Below are positions 46,493-55,887 of a stretch of DNA of 64,000 bases, piece by piece. Location of the stretch: positions 310,001 to 374,000 of the forward strand of contig JAPPFP010000026.1 of assembly GCA_028877275.1 (NCBI GenBank), written 5' to 3'. Under the pieces are notes generated by a model that saw only the letters and a program-made list of their open reading frames with translations, had not been told where the DNA came from and did not search any database. This stretch comes from Acidobacteriota bacterium (lineage in GTDB: Bacteria; Acidobacteriota; Thermoanaerobaculia; Multivoradales; Multivoraceae). Each line of letters opens with the position of its first letter. Position 1 is the stretch's first letter. Position numbers and translations under genes: made by a program.

Positions 46493-47839
46493 GTGACCAG
46501 CGAACCGACGACCGGCGGACTGTTCGAAGACCCGGGCGAGCCGGGGACCGGGTCCGCTCCGCCGCTCGCCGAGCGAATGCGGCCCGCCACGTTCGACGAG
46601 TTCGTCGGCCAGGAGCACATCCTCGCCAAAGACAAGGTGCTGCGGCGGTCCATCGAGGCGGACCGGGTGCCGTCGCTCCTGTTCTGGGGACCGCCGGGGT
46701 CCGGCAAGACGACCCTGGCGCGTCTCATCGCGGCCACGACCCGCGCCCACTTCGAGCCGGTCAGCGCGGTGTCGGCCGGTGTCGCGGACCTGCGCAAGGC
46801 GGTCAAGGGCGCCGACGACCTCCGCTCGCTTTACGGCCGCCCGACGATCCTGTTCGTTGACGAGATCCACCGCTTCAACAAGGCTCAGCAGGACGTCATC
46901 CTGCCCCACGTCGAGGACGGCACGATCACGTTTATCGGGGCGACGACGGAGAACCCGTCCTTCGAGGTCAACGCGCCGCTCCTGTCTCGCTGCCGCGTGT
47001 TCACGTTGCACGCCCTGGACGAGAGTGCGATGACCGGCATCGTCGAGCGCGCGTTGTCGGACGAGGACCGAGGCCTGGGCCTTCTAGCCCCGGAACTGGA
47101 GCCGGACGCGGTGGCCCACCTCGTGAACATCGCGAACGGGGACGCCCGGGTCGCGCTGAACGCCCTGGAGATGGCGGTGGTCGCCGCCGAGCCGGGTGAG
47201 GACGGCATGCGCCGGATCGGGGTCGAGGAGATCTCGGACGCGCTGCAGCGCCGGACACCCCAGTACGACAAGGCCGGCGACAGCCACTACGACACGATCT
47301 CGGCCTTCATCAAGTCCGTCCGCGGCTCCTCGCCCGACGGCGCCCTGTACTGGTTGGCCCGGATGCTCGAAGCCGGCGAGGATCCGCTGTTCATCGCCCG
47401 CCGGCTGGTCATCCTGGCGGCCGAAGACATTGGGCTGGCCAATCCGGGGGCCCTGCCGGTCGCCGTCGCGGCCCAGCAGGCGGTCCACTTCATCGGCCTG
47501 CCCGAAGGTCGCATACCGCTGGCCGAGGCGACCGTGTACCTGGCGACATCGGCGAAGAGCAACGCCGCCTACGTGGCCCTGGGCCGGGCAACGGAGGACG
47601 TGCGGAACGCCCCGCACGAACCCGTGCCGCTGCACCTCCGCAACGCGGTCACGGGGCTGATGCGCGGCATGGGCTACGGCCGGGACTACAAGTACGGCCA
47701 CGACGTCGAAGGTCACTTCAAAGAGCAGGAGTACCTGCCGCCCGGCCTTTCCGGCCGCCGCTACTACGAGCCGTCCGACCAGGGCTCCGAGAAGGCGATC
47801 GCCGAACGCCTCCGCCGCTGGTGGGGCGATGACGACTAG
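46493..47839 (+). CDS. rarA: Replication-associated recombination protein RarA (MgsA)
   Basis: About 448 residues from a GTG at 46493. AAA+ clamp-loader-like ATPase: LAERMRPATFDEFVGQEHIL, Walker A WGPPGSGKTTLARL near 65, Walker B ILFVDEIHRFNKAQQDVILP, and sensor 1 FIGATTENPSFEVN. The C-terminal domain carries DYKYGHDVEGHFKEQEYLP, typical of the family. It acts at stalled replication forks with SSB. It is a housekeeping gene and confirms return to core chromosome outside the island. Confidence 0.95.
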   Translation: MTSEPTTGGLFEDPGEPGTGSAPPLAERMRPATFDEFVGQEHILAKDKVLRRSIEADRVPSLLFWGPPGSGKTTLARLIAATTRAHFEPVSAVSAGVADLRKAVKGADDLRSLYGRPTILFVDEIHRFNKAQQDVILPHVEDGTITFIGATTENPSFEVNAPLLSRCRVFTLHALDESAMTGIVERALSDEDRGLGLLAPELEPDAVAHLVNIANGDARVALNALEMAVVAAEPGEDGMRRIGVEEISDALQRRTPQYDKAGDSHYDTISAFIKSVRGSSPDGALYWLARMLEAGEDPLFIARRLVILAAEDIGLANPGALPVAVAAQQAVHFIGLPEGRIPLAEATVYLATSAKSNAAYVALGRATEDVRNAPHEPVPLHLRNAVTGLMRGMGYGRDYKYGHDVEGHFKEQEYLPPGLSGRRYYEPSDQGSEKAIAERLRRWWGDDD

Positions 47840-47845
47840 CTATAG

Positions 47846-49129
47846 CTAGCGGATGACCCGGATCCCCGGGTCGGGCGGATAGGGAAACTCGACCCCGCGC
47901 GGAGTGACGATCGCGCCGTCGTGGAAGGCGATGTACAGGTGCTTGCCGGGGCCCCATTCAGGCACCGGCATGTGGACCATGTACTCCAGCGTGAAACTGT
48001 GGAACAGGGGGAGCTTCATCTCGCGCTGCCAGTCGCCGCCCAGCGGCGAGATCCGGGGCGCGTCCATGTCCCGGCGCCCCTGGGCGTGGAGGTCGAGGTG
48101 AACCTGGGTCTTCGTGGGATCGAGCGTCGGGTCGTACTGGTCCCGGTCGATGTAGAGGAAGCCGGCCTCCTCGATCTTCCCGGCGAGCAGCGACAGGGTC
48201 TCTCCGGCGGTGGGGCCGACCCGAATGTTGGCGCGCAGGATCTGCCGGACCTGCATCGCGTGATCCCAGATCCGTTGCACCCGCTCGGGCAACTCCTCCT
48301 CGCCCTCGCGCAGCATGTAGCCGTTGCCTCCCAGGTCGGCGACGAACCAGCCCTCTCCGGCGCCGTTCAGGATCGTGACGATGTCGCCGCGCTGCAGCAC
48401 GTACGCGTTGTTGTTGTCCTCGTTGCCGTCCGGGTCCCGGACGAAAACGTTGCCGTCCAGTTCGTGGAGCCGCGTGACCCCGGGTTCGATCTTCGCGAAC
48501 TCCTCGTCCAGGGTCTGCATCGTCAGCATGCCGAAGTAGCCGGCGAGCGCGATTTCTCCGACGACGATGCCGGCGAGAAAGTCGCCGATCACGCCTTCCG
48601 CCGAGACGATCCGGGACGCGTACTTCTCGCCCAGGGCGGCGGCCAGCGTTTCGTGGTCCGTGCGTGAGATGCCGTCGGCGACGGGGTTCTGCTTAGAGAA
48701 GTTGACGGCGATCCGCTCTGGATCGCGCTCGGCCACGAAGTCGCCGACGACGTTCTGCCAGCCTGGATGTCCCTCGATTCCCTCCTCGCCCACGAAGAGG
48801 TCGTAGGCCTCGTCTCCCCACAGCGCCTCGTCGGTCCCTCCGAGAATCGCCCGTTCGATCCGGTCGCCGCCCCGGTCGGTGAACACGAAGACGCCGGACT
48901 CGCCTCCCAGGTTCCGGGCGATCGGGTCGGGATTCCGAGCACGAATGACGTGGATCCACATGTCCACGCCGTTGTCCCGCATCGCCTTCGGCAGCACATG
49001 GTCGAACTTGTCGTTGCGGATCTGTTGCTGCATCCGCTGGAGGGTCTCCTCCTGGATCGTCTGCGCCGGAAGGGTCGATGCACACAGCAGCGACACCAAA
49101 GCCAGCACTGCGGATCGGCGCGCTGTCAC
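47846..49129 (-). CDS. M24 peptidase-like paralogue with altered metal ligands
   Basis: About 427 residues from the GTG at 49129, overlapping the stop of the next paralogue (GTGA). A signal peptide (LALVSLLCASTLPAQ) precedes the M24 (pita-bread) fold: NDKFDHVLPKAMRDNGVDMW, FVFTDRGGDRIERAIL. The first metal ligand of the active paralogues, Asp in QIDWGTG, is Asn here (TILNGAGEGW), and the last Glu-Glu segment is HDGA. The His and one Glu remain. It is therefore likely inactive or altered as an aminopeptidase. Exported. Confidence 0.8.
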   Translation of the reverse strand: MTARRSAVLALVSLLCASTLPAQTIQEETLQRMQQQIRNDKFDHVLPKAMRDNGVDMWIHVIRARNPDPIARNLGGESGVFVFTDRGGDRIERAILGGTDEALWGDEAYDLFVGEEGIEGHPGWQNVVGDFVAERDPERIAVNFSKQNPVADGISRTDHETLAAALGEKYASRIVSAEGVIGDFLAGIVVGEIALAGYFGMLTMQTLDEEFAKIEPGVTRLHELDGNVFVRDPDGNEDNNNAYVLQRGDIVTILNGAGEGWFVADLGGNGYMLREGEEELPERVQRIWDHAMQVRQILRANIRVGPTAGETLSLLAGKIEEAGFLYIDRDQYDPTLDPTKTQVHLDLHAQGRRDMDAPRISPLGGDWQREMKLPLFHSFTLEYMVHMPVPEWGPGKHLYIAFHDGAIVTPRGVEFPYPPDPGIRVIR

Positions 49130-50466
49130 CGAATCACCAGCACCCGCGCCTGCGGCGGATGCAGCCACTCGATGCCGCGCTCGGTGATCAACGCGTTCTC
49201 CTCGACGTTGATCGGGATCTTGTTGCCGTCCCATTCCTCGGCCGGCATGAAGACGATGAACTCGAGCGAGATGATCGAGTTGGGGCGGACGACGTACTTC
49301 GTGCGTTCCGGGTAGATCTCGAACAGGCTCGCGGCCATCTCGTGGCCGATGTTGCCGGCCCCGTGCATGCCGACGTTGACCTCGATGCCGGGGGCGTCCT
49401 GGGCGGCCACTTCCAGCTCGGTGTAGACGTAGCCGGCGTCCCGGATGATCTGCTTCAGTTCGTCGAGCTGCTCGCGGCCGGTGCGGCCCGAGCGGACGTG
49501 CTTGCGGATGATCTCCTGGACCTTCTTCGATTCGGCGAACGTGTTCAGCACGCCGGCGGGCGGCTCGGTCTCGCCTTCGCGCAGGACGTAGGCGAAGCGC
49601 TTGATGTCCGTGGAGAAGTGGTTGCGGCCGGTGCCCCAGTCGATCTGCAGGACATCGCCGCGCTGGATCACGCGCTCGGTGCCGCCGATCTCGCTGCCGT
49701 CCGGGAGGTGGGTGTAGACGGTCGGAAACCAGCCGCGCAGCAGGTCGTGGTCGTGCAGCTTCTGCTCCAGCCAGCGGGCGACGTCGTTGTGTGTCGTCTT
49801 GCCCGGGGTGATGACCTCGTTGGACAGCGCCCGCTCCAGGAGCCGCCGGGTGAGGTCGCCGATCTTTGCGAACTCGACGATCTCGCCGGCGACCCGCTCT
49901 CCGCGAAAGTCGGCGATCAGGTGCTGGGCCGAGGTGAAGCGGGCCGCGTACTTCTCGCCGAGTTCGCTCGCGAGGAACTTGAAGTCCGTGTGCGTTAGTC
50001 CGTCCGCGACGTGGAGGCCCTCGGCTCTGTAGGGAACCGCGAGGTAGTTGAGACCGATGGTCTGAGGATCGCGCTCCTCGACGATCGACCGCAGCTCTTC
50101 GAACCGTCCGAACCGGTCGTAGGCGCCGCATTCCGTGGCCAGATCGTTCTCGCGGCCGAGCTGGATCCGTTCGATGCGGTCGCCGCCGCGGTCGATGAAG
50201 ATGAAGAAGCTCTGGCCGTTGACGGTCGAGATGCCGAAGTCGCGCGTCATCGGCTGGGTGCCGCGGCCCCGGTCGGTCACGATCCACATGTCGATGTCGT
50301 TGCGCCGCATGGCGCCCGGCAGCACGTAGTCGAACTTGTCGTGCCGGATCATGCAGGAGGCTTCCCATCTCGAGCGCACGTCGTCGCTCAGGGTGGGCTG
50401 GGCCGCGATGCTGGCGGCGAGGGAGGCGAAGGCCACGGCGGAGACCACCGGCAGCGAAGGCTTCAT
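49126..50466 (-). CDS. Exported M24-family (Xaa-Pro aminopeptidase-like) protein, copy 1
   Basis: 446 residues with a signal peptide (VVSAVAFASLAASIAA). N-terminal domain: HDKFDYVLPGAMRRNDIDMW, FIFIDRGGDRIERIQL. The catalytic domain opens with RALSNEVITPGKTTHNDVAR and keeps the M24 metal ligands: Asp in VLQIDWGTG and STDIKRFAYV, His in GMHGAGNIGHE, Glu in IISLEFIV and VEENALITERGIEW. It would cleave an N-terminal X-Pro bond or a related substrate in the periplasm. It is nearly identical to the next gene, a recent duplicate. Confidence 0.88.
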   Translation of the reverse strand: MKPSLPVVSAVAFASLAASIAAQPTLSDDVRSRWEASCMIRHDKFDYVLPGAMRRNDIDMWIVTDRGRGTQPMTRDFGISTVNGQSFFIFIDRGGDRIERIQLGRENDLATECGAYDRFGRFEELRSIVEERDPQTIGLNYLAVPYRAEGLHVADGLTHTDFKFLASELGEKYAARFTSAQHLIADFRGERVAGEIVEFAKIGDLTRRLLERALSNEVITPGKTTHNDVARWLEQKLHDHDLLRGWFPTVYTHLPDGSEIGGTERVIQRGDVLQIDWGTGRNHFSTDIKRFAYVLREGETEPPAGVLNTFAESKKVQEIIRKHVRSGRTGREQLDELKQIIRDAGYVYTELEVAAQDAPGIEVNVGMHGAGNIGHEMAASLFEIYPERTKYVVRPNSIISLEFIVFMPAEEWDGNKIPINVEENALITERGIEWLHPPQARVLVIR

Positions 50467-50483
50467 CTTCGTTCTCCTTAGAA

Positions 50484-50518
50484 GTGAGTTGAACTCACTA
50501 TAGAGGGCGATAGCGTCG
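50484..50518 (-). promoter_or_regulatory. Candidate promoter and operator of M24 copy 1
   Basis: On the minus strand the block CGCTATCGCCCTC-TATAGTG holds a TATAGT -10-like hexamer and is conserved before copy 2 (51911-51932). Immediately downstream a perfect dyad GTGAGTT-G-AACTCAC (50484-50498) sits between -10 and the ribosome site, in operator position. No clear -35 is visible. Confidence 0.4.
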
Positions 50519-50541
50519 TCACCCGCCGCCGCGTCACCGAA

Positions 50542-51882
50542 TCACCGAATCACCAGCACCCGCGCCTGCGGCGGATGGAGCCACTCGATGCCGCGCTCGG
50601 TGATCAAGGCGTTCTCCTCGACGTTGATCGGGATCTTGTTGCCGTCCCATTCCTCGGCCGGCATGAAGACGATGTACTCGAGCGAGATGATCGAGTTGGG
50701 GCGGACGACGTACTTCGTCCGCTCGGGGAAGATCTCGAACAGGCTGGCGGCCATGTCGTGGCCGATGTTGCCGGCCGCGTGCATGCCGACGTTGACCTCG
50801 ATGCCGGGCGCGTCGGGGCCCGCCTCCTCGAGCTCGGTGTAGACGTAGCCCGCGTCCCGGATGATCTGCTTCAACTCGTCGAATTGCTCGCGGCCGGTAC
50901 GGCCGGAGCGGACGTGCTTGCGGATGATCTCCTGTACCTTCTTCGATTCGGCGAACGTGTTCAGCACAACCGGCGGCGGCTCGGTCTCGCCCTCGCGCAG
51001 GACGTAGGCGAAGCGCTTGATGTCCGTCGAGAAGTTGTTCCGGCCGGCGCCCCAGTCGATTTGCAGGACATCGCCGCGCTGGATGACACGCTCGGTGCCG
51101 CCGATCTCGCTGCCGTCCGGACGGTGACTGTAGACGGTCGGGTACCAGGCGCGCAGCAGATCGTGGTCGTGCAGCTTCTGCTCCAGCCAGCGCGCGACAT
51201 CGTTGTGCGTCGTCTTGCCGGGCGTGATGACCTCGTTGGAGAGTGCTCGTTCGATGAGCCGCCGGGTAAGGTCGCCGATCTTGGCCATCTCAACGATCTC
51301 GCCGGCGACCCGCTCGCCGTGGAAGTCCGCGATCAGGTGCTGGGCCGAGGTGAAGCGGGCCGCGTACTTCTCGCCCAGTTCGCTCGTGAGGAACTTGAAG
51401 TCGGTGTACGTGAGGCCGTCCGCGATGTGAAGGCCCTCGGACTCGTAGGGCACGGCGAGGTAGTTCAGGCCGATGGTCTGAGGATCGCGCTCTTCGACGA
51501 TCGACCGCAGTTCGTCGAACCGTCCGAACCGGTCGTAGGCGCCGCATTCCCGTGCGAGATCGGTCTCGGGCCCGAGCTGGATTCGTTCAATGCGGTCGCC
51601 GCCCCGGTCGGTGAAGATGAAGAACCCCTGGCCGTTGACCGTGGAGATGCCGAAGTCGCGCGTCATCGGCTGGGTGCCGCGGCCCCGGTCGGTCACGATC
51701 CACATGTCGATGTCGTTGCGCCGCATGGCGCCCGGCAGCACGTAGTCGAACTTGTCGTGCCGGATCATGCAGGAGGTTTCCCACCTCGAGCGCACGTCGT
51801 CCGGTTCGGCGCTAGAAGATGGTGCGGCGATGGCGATGGTCGCCAGGGCCGCGGCGAGAACGGTCGGGAGCGAACGCTTCAT
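50542..51882 (-). CDS. Exported M24-family (Xaa-Pro aminopeptidase-like) protein, copy 2
   Basis: 446 residues from the ATG at 51882 (AAGGAG upstream); upstream in-frame codons to 52215 lack homology. Signal peptide LAAALATIAIAAPSSSA, then nearly the same protein as copy 1 (for example DVRSRWETSCMIRHDKFDYV and VLQIDWGAGRNNFSTDIKRF). All M24 metal ligands are kept. Differences are concentrated in the signal peptide and scattered conservative changes. Its upstream region also repeats that of copy 1, including a TATAGT -10-like block. Confidence 0.88.
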   Translation of the reverse strand: MKRSLPTVLAAALATIAIAAPSSSAEPDDVRSRWETSCMIRHDKFDYVLPGAMRRNDIDMWIVTDRGRGTQPMTRDFGISTVNGQGFFIFTDRGGDRIERIQLGPETDLARECGAYDRFGRFDELRSIVEERDPQTIGLNYLAVPYESEGLHIADGLTYTDFKFLTSELGEKYAARFTSAQHLIADFHGERVAGEIVEMAKIGDLTRRLIERALSNEVITPGKTTHNDVARWLEQKLHDHDLLRAWYPTVYSHRPDGSEIGGTERVIQRGDVLQIDWGAGRNNFSTDIKRFAYVLREGETEPPPVVLNTFAESKKVQEIIRKHVRSGRTGREQFDELKQIIRDAGYVYTELEEAGPDAPGIEVNVGMHAAGNIGHDMAASLFEIFPERTKYVVRPNSIISLEYIVFMPAEEWDGNKIPINVEENALITERGIEWLHPPQARVLVIR

Positions 51883-51988
51883 CCTGGTTCTCCTTGTGAA
51901 GTGAATCAAAGTCACTATAGAGGGCGATAGCGTCGGGCGCCGGCCCAAGGCGGTCGGTTCACCACATCCGCAGACCTGGAGAGACTGA

Positions 51989-54900
51989 ATGAGATCCGTT
52001 TCGATTCGCCTCTTGTTGCCCTTGCTCGTGTTCGCCGTTCCTGCCTGTGCGGCGCCGGGCGAGGACGGAGGCAGTGACGGGAGCGTCTCCGGCGCCGTCG
52101 TCACGCGCACGGAGGACCGGCCCGGTTGCCTCGACGCCACGCCGCTCCGCCAGGCCCTCTTCGGCGACCTCCATGTCCACACGAGCTTCTCGTTCGACGC
52201 GGCGGCCAACAGCACCGGCGCAACGCCGGCGGACGCCTACCGCTTCGCGAAGGGGGAGGCGATCCCGTTCTGGCCCATCGGCGAGGACGGCTCGCCTGCG
52301 GGCAGCATCACGATCGACCGGCCGCTCGACTTCGTGGCGGTGACCGACCACGGCGAGTTTTTGGGGGAACGCCGCCTGTGCAGGGATCCGGAGTCGCCGC
52401 GCTACGGCTCGGAGTTCTGCACCACGTTCCGCTCGGACCAGCGCGTGGGGATGCAGATGCTGGGCGCCGTCATCACGACCGAGACGCCGAGCAGGACGGA
52501 GGAGATCTGCGGCGAGGACGGGTCGCTCTGCCGGGAATGGGCGATGAGTCCCTGGCAGGAGATCATCGAAGCGGCGGAAGACGCCTACGACCGGACGGAG
52601 ACGTGCAGCTTCACCACGTTCGTGGGCTACGAGTACACCGGCACGCCGGGGATCTCCAACTACCACCGCAACGTCGTCTTCCGGAGCGCGGAGGTTCCGG
52701 AGCTGCCGGTTTCCTACATCGACGCGCCGACGGACAGCCTGCTGTGGGAGCGGCTCGACGAGGTTTGCGGCGACGGGTCGGCACGGCCCGGTTGTGACTA
52801 CCTGACGATCCCGCACAACAGCAATCTCGCGAACGGCCGGATGGCGCCGTACCGGGGACTGGACGGAACGCTGGAAGCGCGCCGCGGCTACGCGGAGAAA
52901 CGGCTGGAGCGGGAACCGATCATCGAGATCTTCCAGCACAAGGGCGGCTCCGAGTGCATCAACGGCCTGTCCTCGGTGTTCGCCGAGCCGGACGAGCTGT
53001 GCGCCGTGGAGGCGGTGCGGGTGCTGGGCCGCGAGGAGACGGTCCAGTCCCTCCTCCAGGGCGAGCTCACCGAGGTCACCGAGGAGTGTCCGGAGGGTGA
53101 GAACGGCAACCAGGGCATGCTCGGGGCCGGTTGCGTGGACCGGACGGACTTCGTTCGCTCGGCGCTCGTCGTCGGCCTGGAGGAGGAGATGGAGACCGGG
53201 CTCAATCCGGTCAAGCTCGGCGTCATCGCGTCGACCGACACGCACACCGCGACCCCGGGGGCGGTGGCCGAAGAGGACTGGGGCGGCGCAGTTTCCCTGG
53301 AGGCGACACCGGCGGAGCGCCTTCAGCCGGGTCTCCTGACCAGCGGCATCGACGGCAACCCTGGCGGTCTGGCCGGCGTCTGGGCGGTCGAGAACTCCCG
53401 CGACGGGATCTTCGAGGCGATGGAACGTCGCGAGGTGTTCGGCACGTCCGGTCCGCGAATCCGCCCGCGGTTCTTCGGCGGCTGGGGCTATGCCGGGAAC
53501 CTGTGCGACCAGACGGACCTTCTAGAGCAGGCCTACGCGGGCGGCGTGCCGATGGGCGGCGATCTGACGGAGGCCGGCGACGGCGCCGCGCCGACCTTCC
53601 TCGCATTCGCCGCCCGCGACCCGGCGGACGGCGCCGGACTCCTGCAGCAGCTCCAGCTCGTCAAGGGCTGGATCGACGCCGACGGGACGGGCCGCACCCA
53701 GGTCATTCCGATCGCCGGGTCGCCGGACAACGGGGCGAGCGTCGACGTTACGACTGGCGAGCGAAGCGGCGACGGCCACGACAGCCTCTGCACCGTCTAC
53801 CGGGACGAGACGTTCGATGCCGGCCAGCACGCCTACTACTATCTGCGGGTGGTCGAGAACCCCAGCCTGCGCTGGAGCTGGTACGACTGCCAGCGGCTCG
53901 CCGCGGAAGACCGGCCCGCCGTGTGCTCGGACGGCTCCTACCCCGAGACAATCCAGGAGATGGCCTGGACGTCGCCGATCTGGTACCGGCCGCCGGCCGC
54001 CGGTCAGGAGCTGACGCTCGGCGAGAGCCTGGTAGCGCGTGGGCAGGAACACGAACTCGACACCGTCCGCGTGCCGCCGCCGGGCGACTTCATCGAGCAC
54101 GAGGCCGCCGGCTTCGCCAAGGTGCTGTGCTCGGCGGTCTTCCTGACCGGGCTCGACTTCGAAGGTGCCCAGACCTGGATCGGCGGGTTCACCTCTCGCC
54201 ACCAGTACCGCGACCGCCTGCCTGGTCGGGTGCTCGACCGCGAGAACGGGCAAGTCCACGTCACGACCGACTCCGGCGTGACCCGGACCGCGGTGCTCCA
54301 CGGCGATCAGGGCTGCGTCGCCCTGCCCACGGGCGAGGATGCTCCGTTCTACGAGACCGTTCCGGTCGCGAGCACGCTGGACGTGAGCGCCTCCTGGCCG
54401 ATGGGCGCCGCGCTACCGGACGAGCCGCTTCCCGACGACGTGGACGCGGAGAAGCTGGCCGCGGCCGTCGAGGCCGCCTTCGAGCCGGAGGCGATGACCC
54501 TGGCGTTCGTCGTGCTCCATCGCGGCCGGCTCATTGCTGAGCGCTACCGCGAGGGGATCGACAAGGACACGCCGCTGGAGAGCTGGTCGATGAACAAGAG
54601 CCTCTCGGCGACCCTGATGGGCGTGCTGATCGAGCAGGGCGAGTACACGCTCGACCAGTTGGCGCCGGTCGACTCCTGGCACGAGGATCCGGACGACGTC
54701 CGGGGCACGATCCGCATCCAGGACATCCTCCGCATGTCGAGCGGCCTGCGCTGCGTGAACGCCGGGGACCCGGAGTACGACGAGGAAGAGATGGGCTATC
54801 CGGACCACCTCTACCTCTACACCGGGACCGTGAACTCCCACCTCTGGGCCACCGAACGGCCGCCGCAGTGGCCGCCGAACACGATCGGCCGCTACCGGAA

Positions 54901-55450
54901 CTGCGACCCGATCCTGACCAACCACCTGGTGCGTCTGGCGGTCGGGGGTCGCGGCCAGAACTACCACGAGTTTCCCCAGAAGCACCTCTTCGACCGGATC
55001 GGCGTCCGGCGCTTCGTTGCCGAGGCGGACCCCTACGGCAACTTCCTGCTCAACGGCTACGGCTTCGGGTCCGGCCGCACCTGGGCGCGTCTGGGCCAGC
55101 TCTACCTGGACGACGGCGTTGCGCCGACGGGCGAGCGGGTCTTGCCCGAGGGCTTCGTCGAGTTCGTCAGCACGCCGGCCCCCGCCTGGGTGGCCGACGG
55201 CCGGCCGATCTACGGAGGCTTCTTCTGGATCAACAATCCGCCACGCGGCGCCAGCAAGCGCTATCCGTCACTGCCGAACGGCGCGTTCAGCATGCAGGGC
55301 GCCGGCGGCCAGAGCACGATCATCGTGCCGTCGCACGAGATGGTGGTCGTCCGGCTCGGGCTGTACGAGGGCTCGTTCGGCGGCTATGCCAACGCGTCGC
55401 TGCAGACGGCGCTGTCCTTGCTCGTCGAGGCGGTTCCGGTGGCGCGTTGA
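51989..55450 (+). CDS. DUF3604 protein fused to a C-terminal beta-lactamase-like serine hydrolase
   Basis: A 1153-residue envelope protein. A signal peptide with a lipobox-like end (LVFAVPAC) is followed by a DUF3604 (PHP-like) domain: LFGDLHVHTSFSFDA near 57-71, FVAVTDHGEFLG near 115, YLTIPHNSNLANG, IASTDTHTATPGAV. The last ~300 residues are a class C beta-lactamase/DD-peptidase-type fold: the SxxK motif is S867-MNK870 (SWSMNKSLSAT), a Y-x-N is in GRYRNCDP, and GAGGQSTI is in KTG position. DUF3604 proteins normally end after the first part. The fused hydrolase would make a serine-acyl enzyme; the substrates of both halves are unknown. Confidence 0.85.
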   Translation: MRSVSIRLLLPLLVFAVPACAAPGEDGGSDGSVSGAVVTRTEDRPGCLDATPLRQALFGDLHVHTSFSFDAAANSTGATPADAYRFAKGEAIPFWPIGEDGSPAGSITIDRPLDFVAVTDHGEFLGERRLCRDPESPRYGSEFCTTFRSDQRVGMQMLGAVITTETPSRTEEICGEDGSLCREWAMSPWQEIIEAAEDAYDRTETCSFTTFVGYEYTGTPGISNYHRNVVFRSAEVPELPVSYIDAPTDSLLWERLDEVCGDGSARPGCDYLTIPHNSNLANGRMAPYRGLDGTLEARRGYAEKRLEREPIIEIFQHKGGSECINGLSSVFAEPDELCAVEAVRVLGREETVQSLLQGELTEVTEECPEGENGNQGMLGAGCVDRTDFVRSALVVGLEEEMETGLNPVKLGVIASTDTHTATPGAVAEEDWGGAVSLEATPAERLQPGLLTSGIDGNPGGLAGVWAVENSRDGIFEAMERREVFGTSGPRIRPRFFGGWGYAGNLCDQTDLLEQAYAGGVPMGGDLTEAGDGAAPTFLAFAARDPADGAGLLQQLQLVKGWIDADGTGRTQVIPIAGSPDNGASVDVTTGERSGDGHDSLCTVYRDETFDAGQHAYYYLRVVENPSLRWSWYDCQRLAAEDRPAVCSDGSYPETIQEMAWTSPIWYRPPAAGQELTLGESLVARGQEHELDTVRVPPPGDFIEHEAAGFAKVLCSAVFLTGLDFEGAQTWIGGFTSRHQYRDRLPGRVLDRENGQVHVTTDSGVTRTAVLHGDQGCVALPTGEDAPFYETVPVASTLDVSASWPMGAALPDEPLPDDVDAEKLAAAVEAAFEPEAMTLAFVVLHRGRLIAERYREGIDKDTPLESWSMNKSLSATLMGVLIEQGEYTLDQLAPVDSWHEDPDDVRGTIRIQDILRMSSGLRCVNAGDPEYDEEEMGYPDHLYLYTGTVNSHLWATERPPQWPPNTIGRYRNCDPILTNHLVRLAVGGRGQNYHEFPQKHLFDRIGVRRFVAEADPYGNFLLNGYGFGSGRTWARLGQLYLDDGVAPTGERVLPEGFVEFVSTPAPAWVADGRPIYGGFFWINNPPRGASKRYPSLPNGAFSMQGAGGQSTIIVPSHEMVVVRLGLYEGSFGGYANASLQTALSLLVEAVPVAR

Positions 55451-55629
55451 GCGTCCGCGACGACCGCTTGCTCGAGTAGTTCGGGTTTCGTCGCGAGATC
55501 GCGGCGGCCGCTTTGAACGGCGCCGATCAGATCGCCCGCCTGTTCGGCGCAGCTCGGCGTTGCCGCCGGCAGTTTGACGGAGACTGCGTACATGCGCTGG
55601 ATCGTAGTACGGTTTGCTGCTAGTGTGAT

Positions 55630-55646
55630 CTAGCTAGACTAGCTAG
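55630..55646. promoter_or_regulatory. Palindromic operator candidate of the toxin-antitoxin unit
   Basis: ctagctag-a-ctagctag, a perfect eight-base-arm dyad just ahead of the AGGAGG ribosome site of the antitoxin gene. Phd/YefM antitoxins autorepress at such dyads. Confidence 0.5.
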
Positions 55647-55656
55647 GAGGCACAAG

Positions 55657-55887
55657 ATGCTCGTCAACATGCACGATGCCAAGTCGCAACTGTCGAAGCT
55701 CATCGTCGCCGCCGAAGCGGGCGACGACGTGATCATCGCCCGCAGGGGCAAGCCCGCGGTGAGGCTGGTTCCGGTGAAGTCGAAGACGTTCCGCTTCGGC
55801 AGCTTGGCGCATCTGGTCAAGAGCGTGCCTCACTTCGATGAAGCGATGGACGAGGCCGAACTGGCTCTCTGGGAGGGAACGTCCTGA
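55657..55887 (+). CDS. Phd/YefM-type antitoxin
   Basis: 76 residues: VNMHDAKSQLSKLIVAAEAG, then DDVIIARRGKPAVRLVPVKS, the Phd/YefM N-terminal DNA-binding fold, followed by an acidic C-terminal segment (EAMDEAELALWEGTS) that would wrap the toxin. AGGAGG lies nine bases before the ATG. Its stop overlaps the toxin start codon by two bases. It neutralises the PIN toxin and represses the operon. Confidence 0.9.
   Translation: MLVNMHDAKSQLSKLIVAAEAGDDVIIARRGKPAVRLVPVKSKTFRFGSLAHLVKSVPHFDEAMDEAELALWEGTS

Larger units (their letters stand above)
49126..51935 (-). repeat. Tandem gene duplication of about 1.4 kb units
   Basis: The units 49126-50518 and 50542-51935 align end to end: the 3' ends share the block reading into caccagcacccgcgcctgcg, and the 5' flanks share cactatagagggcgatagcg. 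DNA identity is high throughout by eye. The duplicated segment carries promoter, signal peptide and whole gene. Confidence 0.85.

Noticed and set aside
47846..50368. An 840-codon open frame on the minus strand that would join two M24 genes
   Set aside because: Its first 410 codons are an out-of-frame reading of the 446-residue M24 gene at 49126-50466, rich in Arg and Pro; the real gene starts at GTG 49129.
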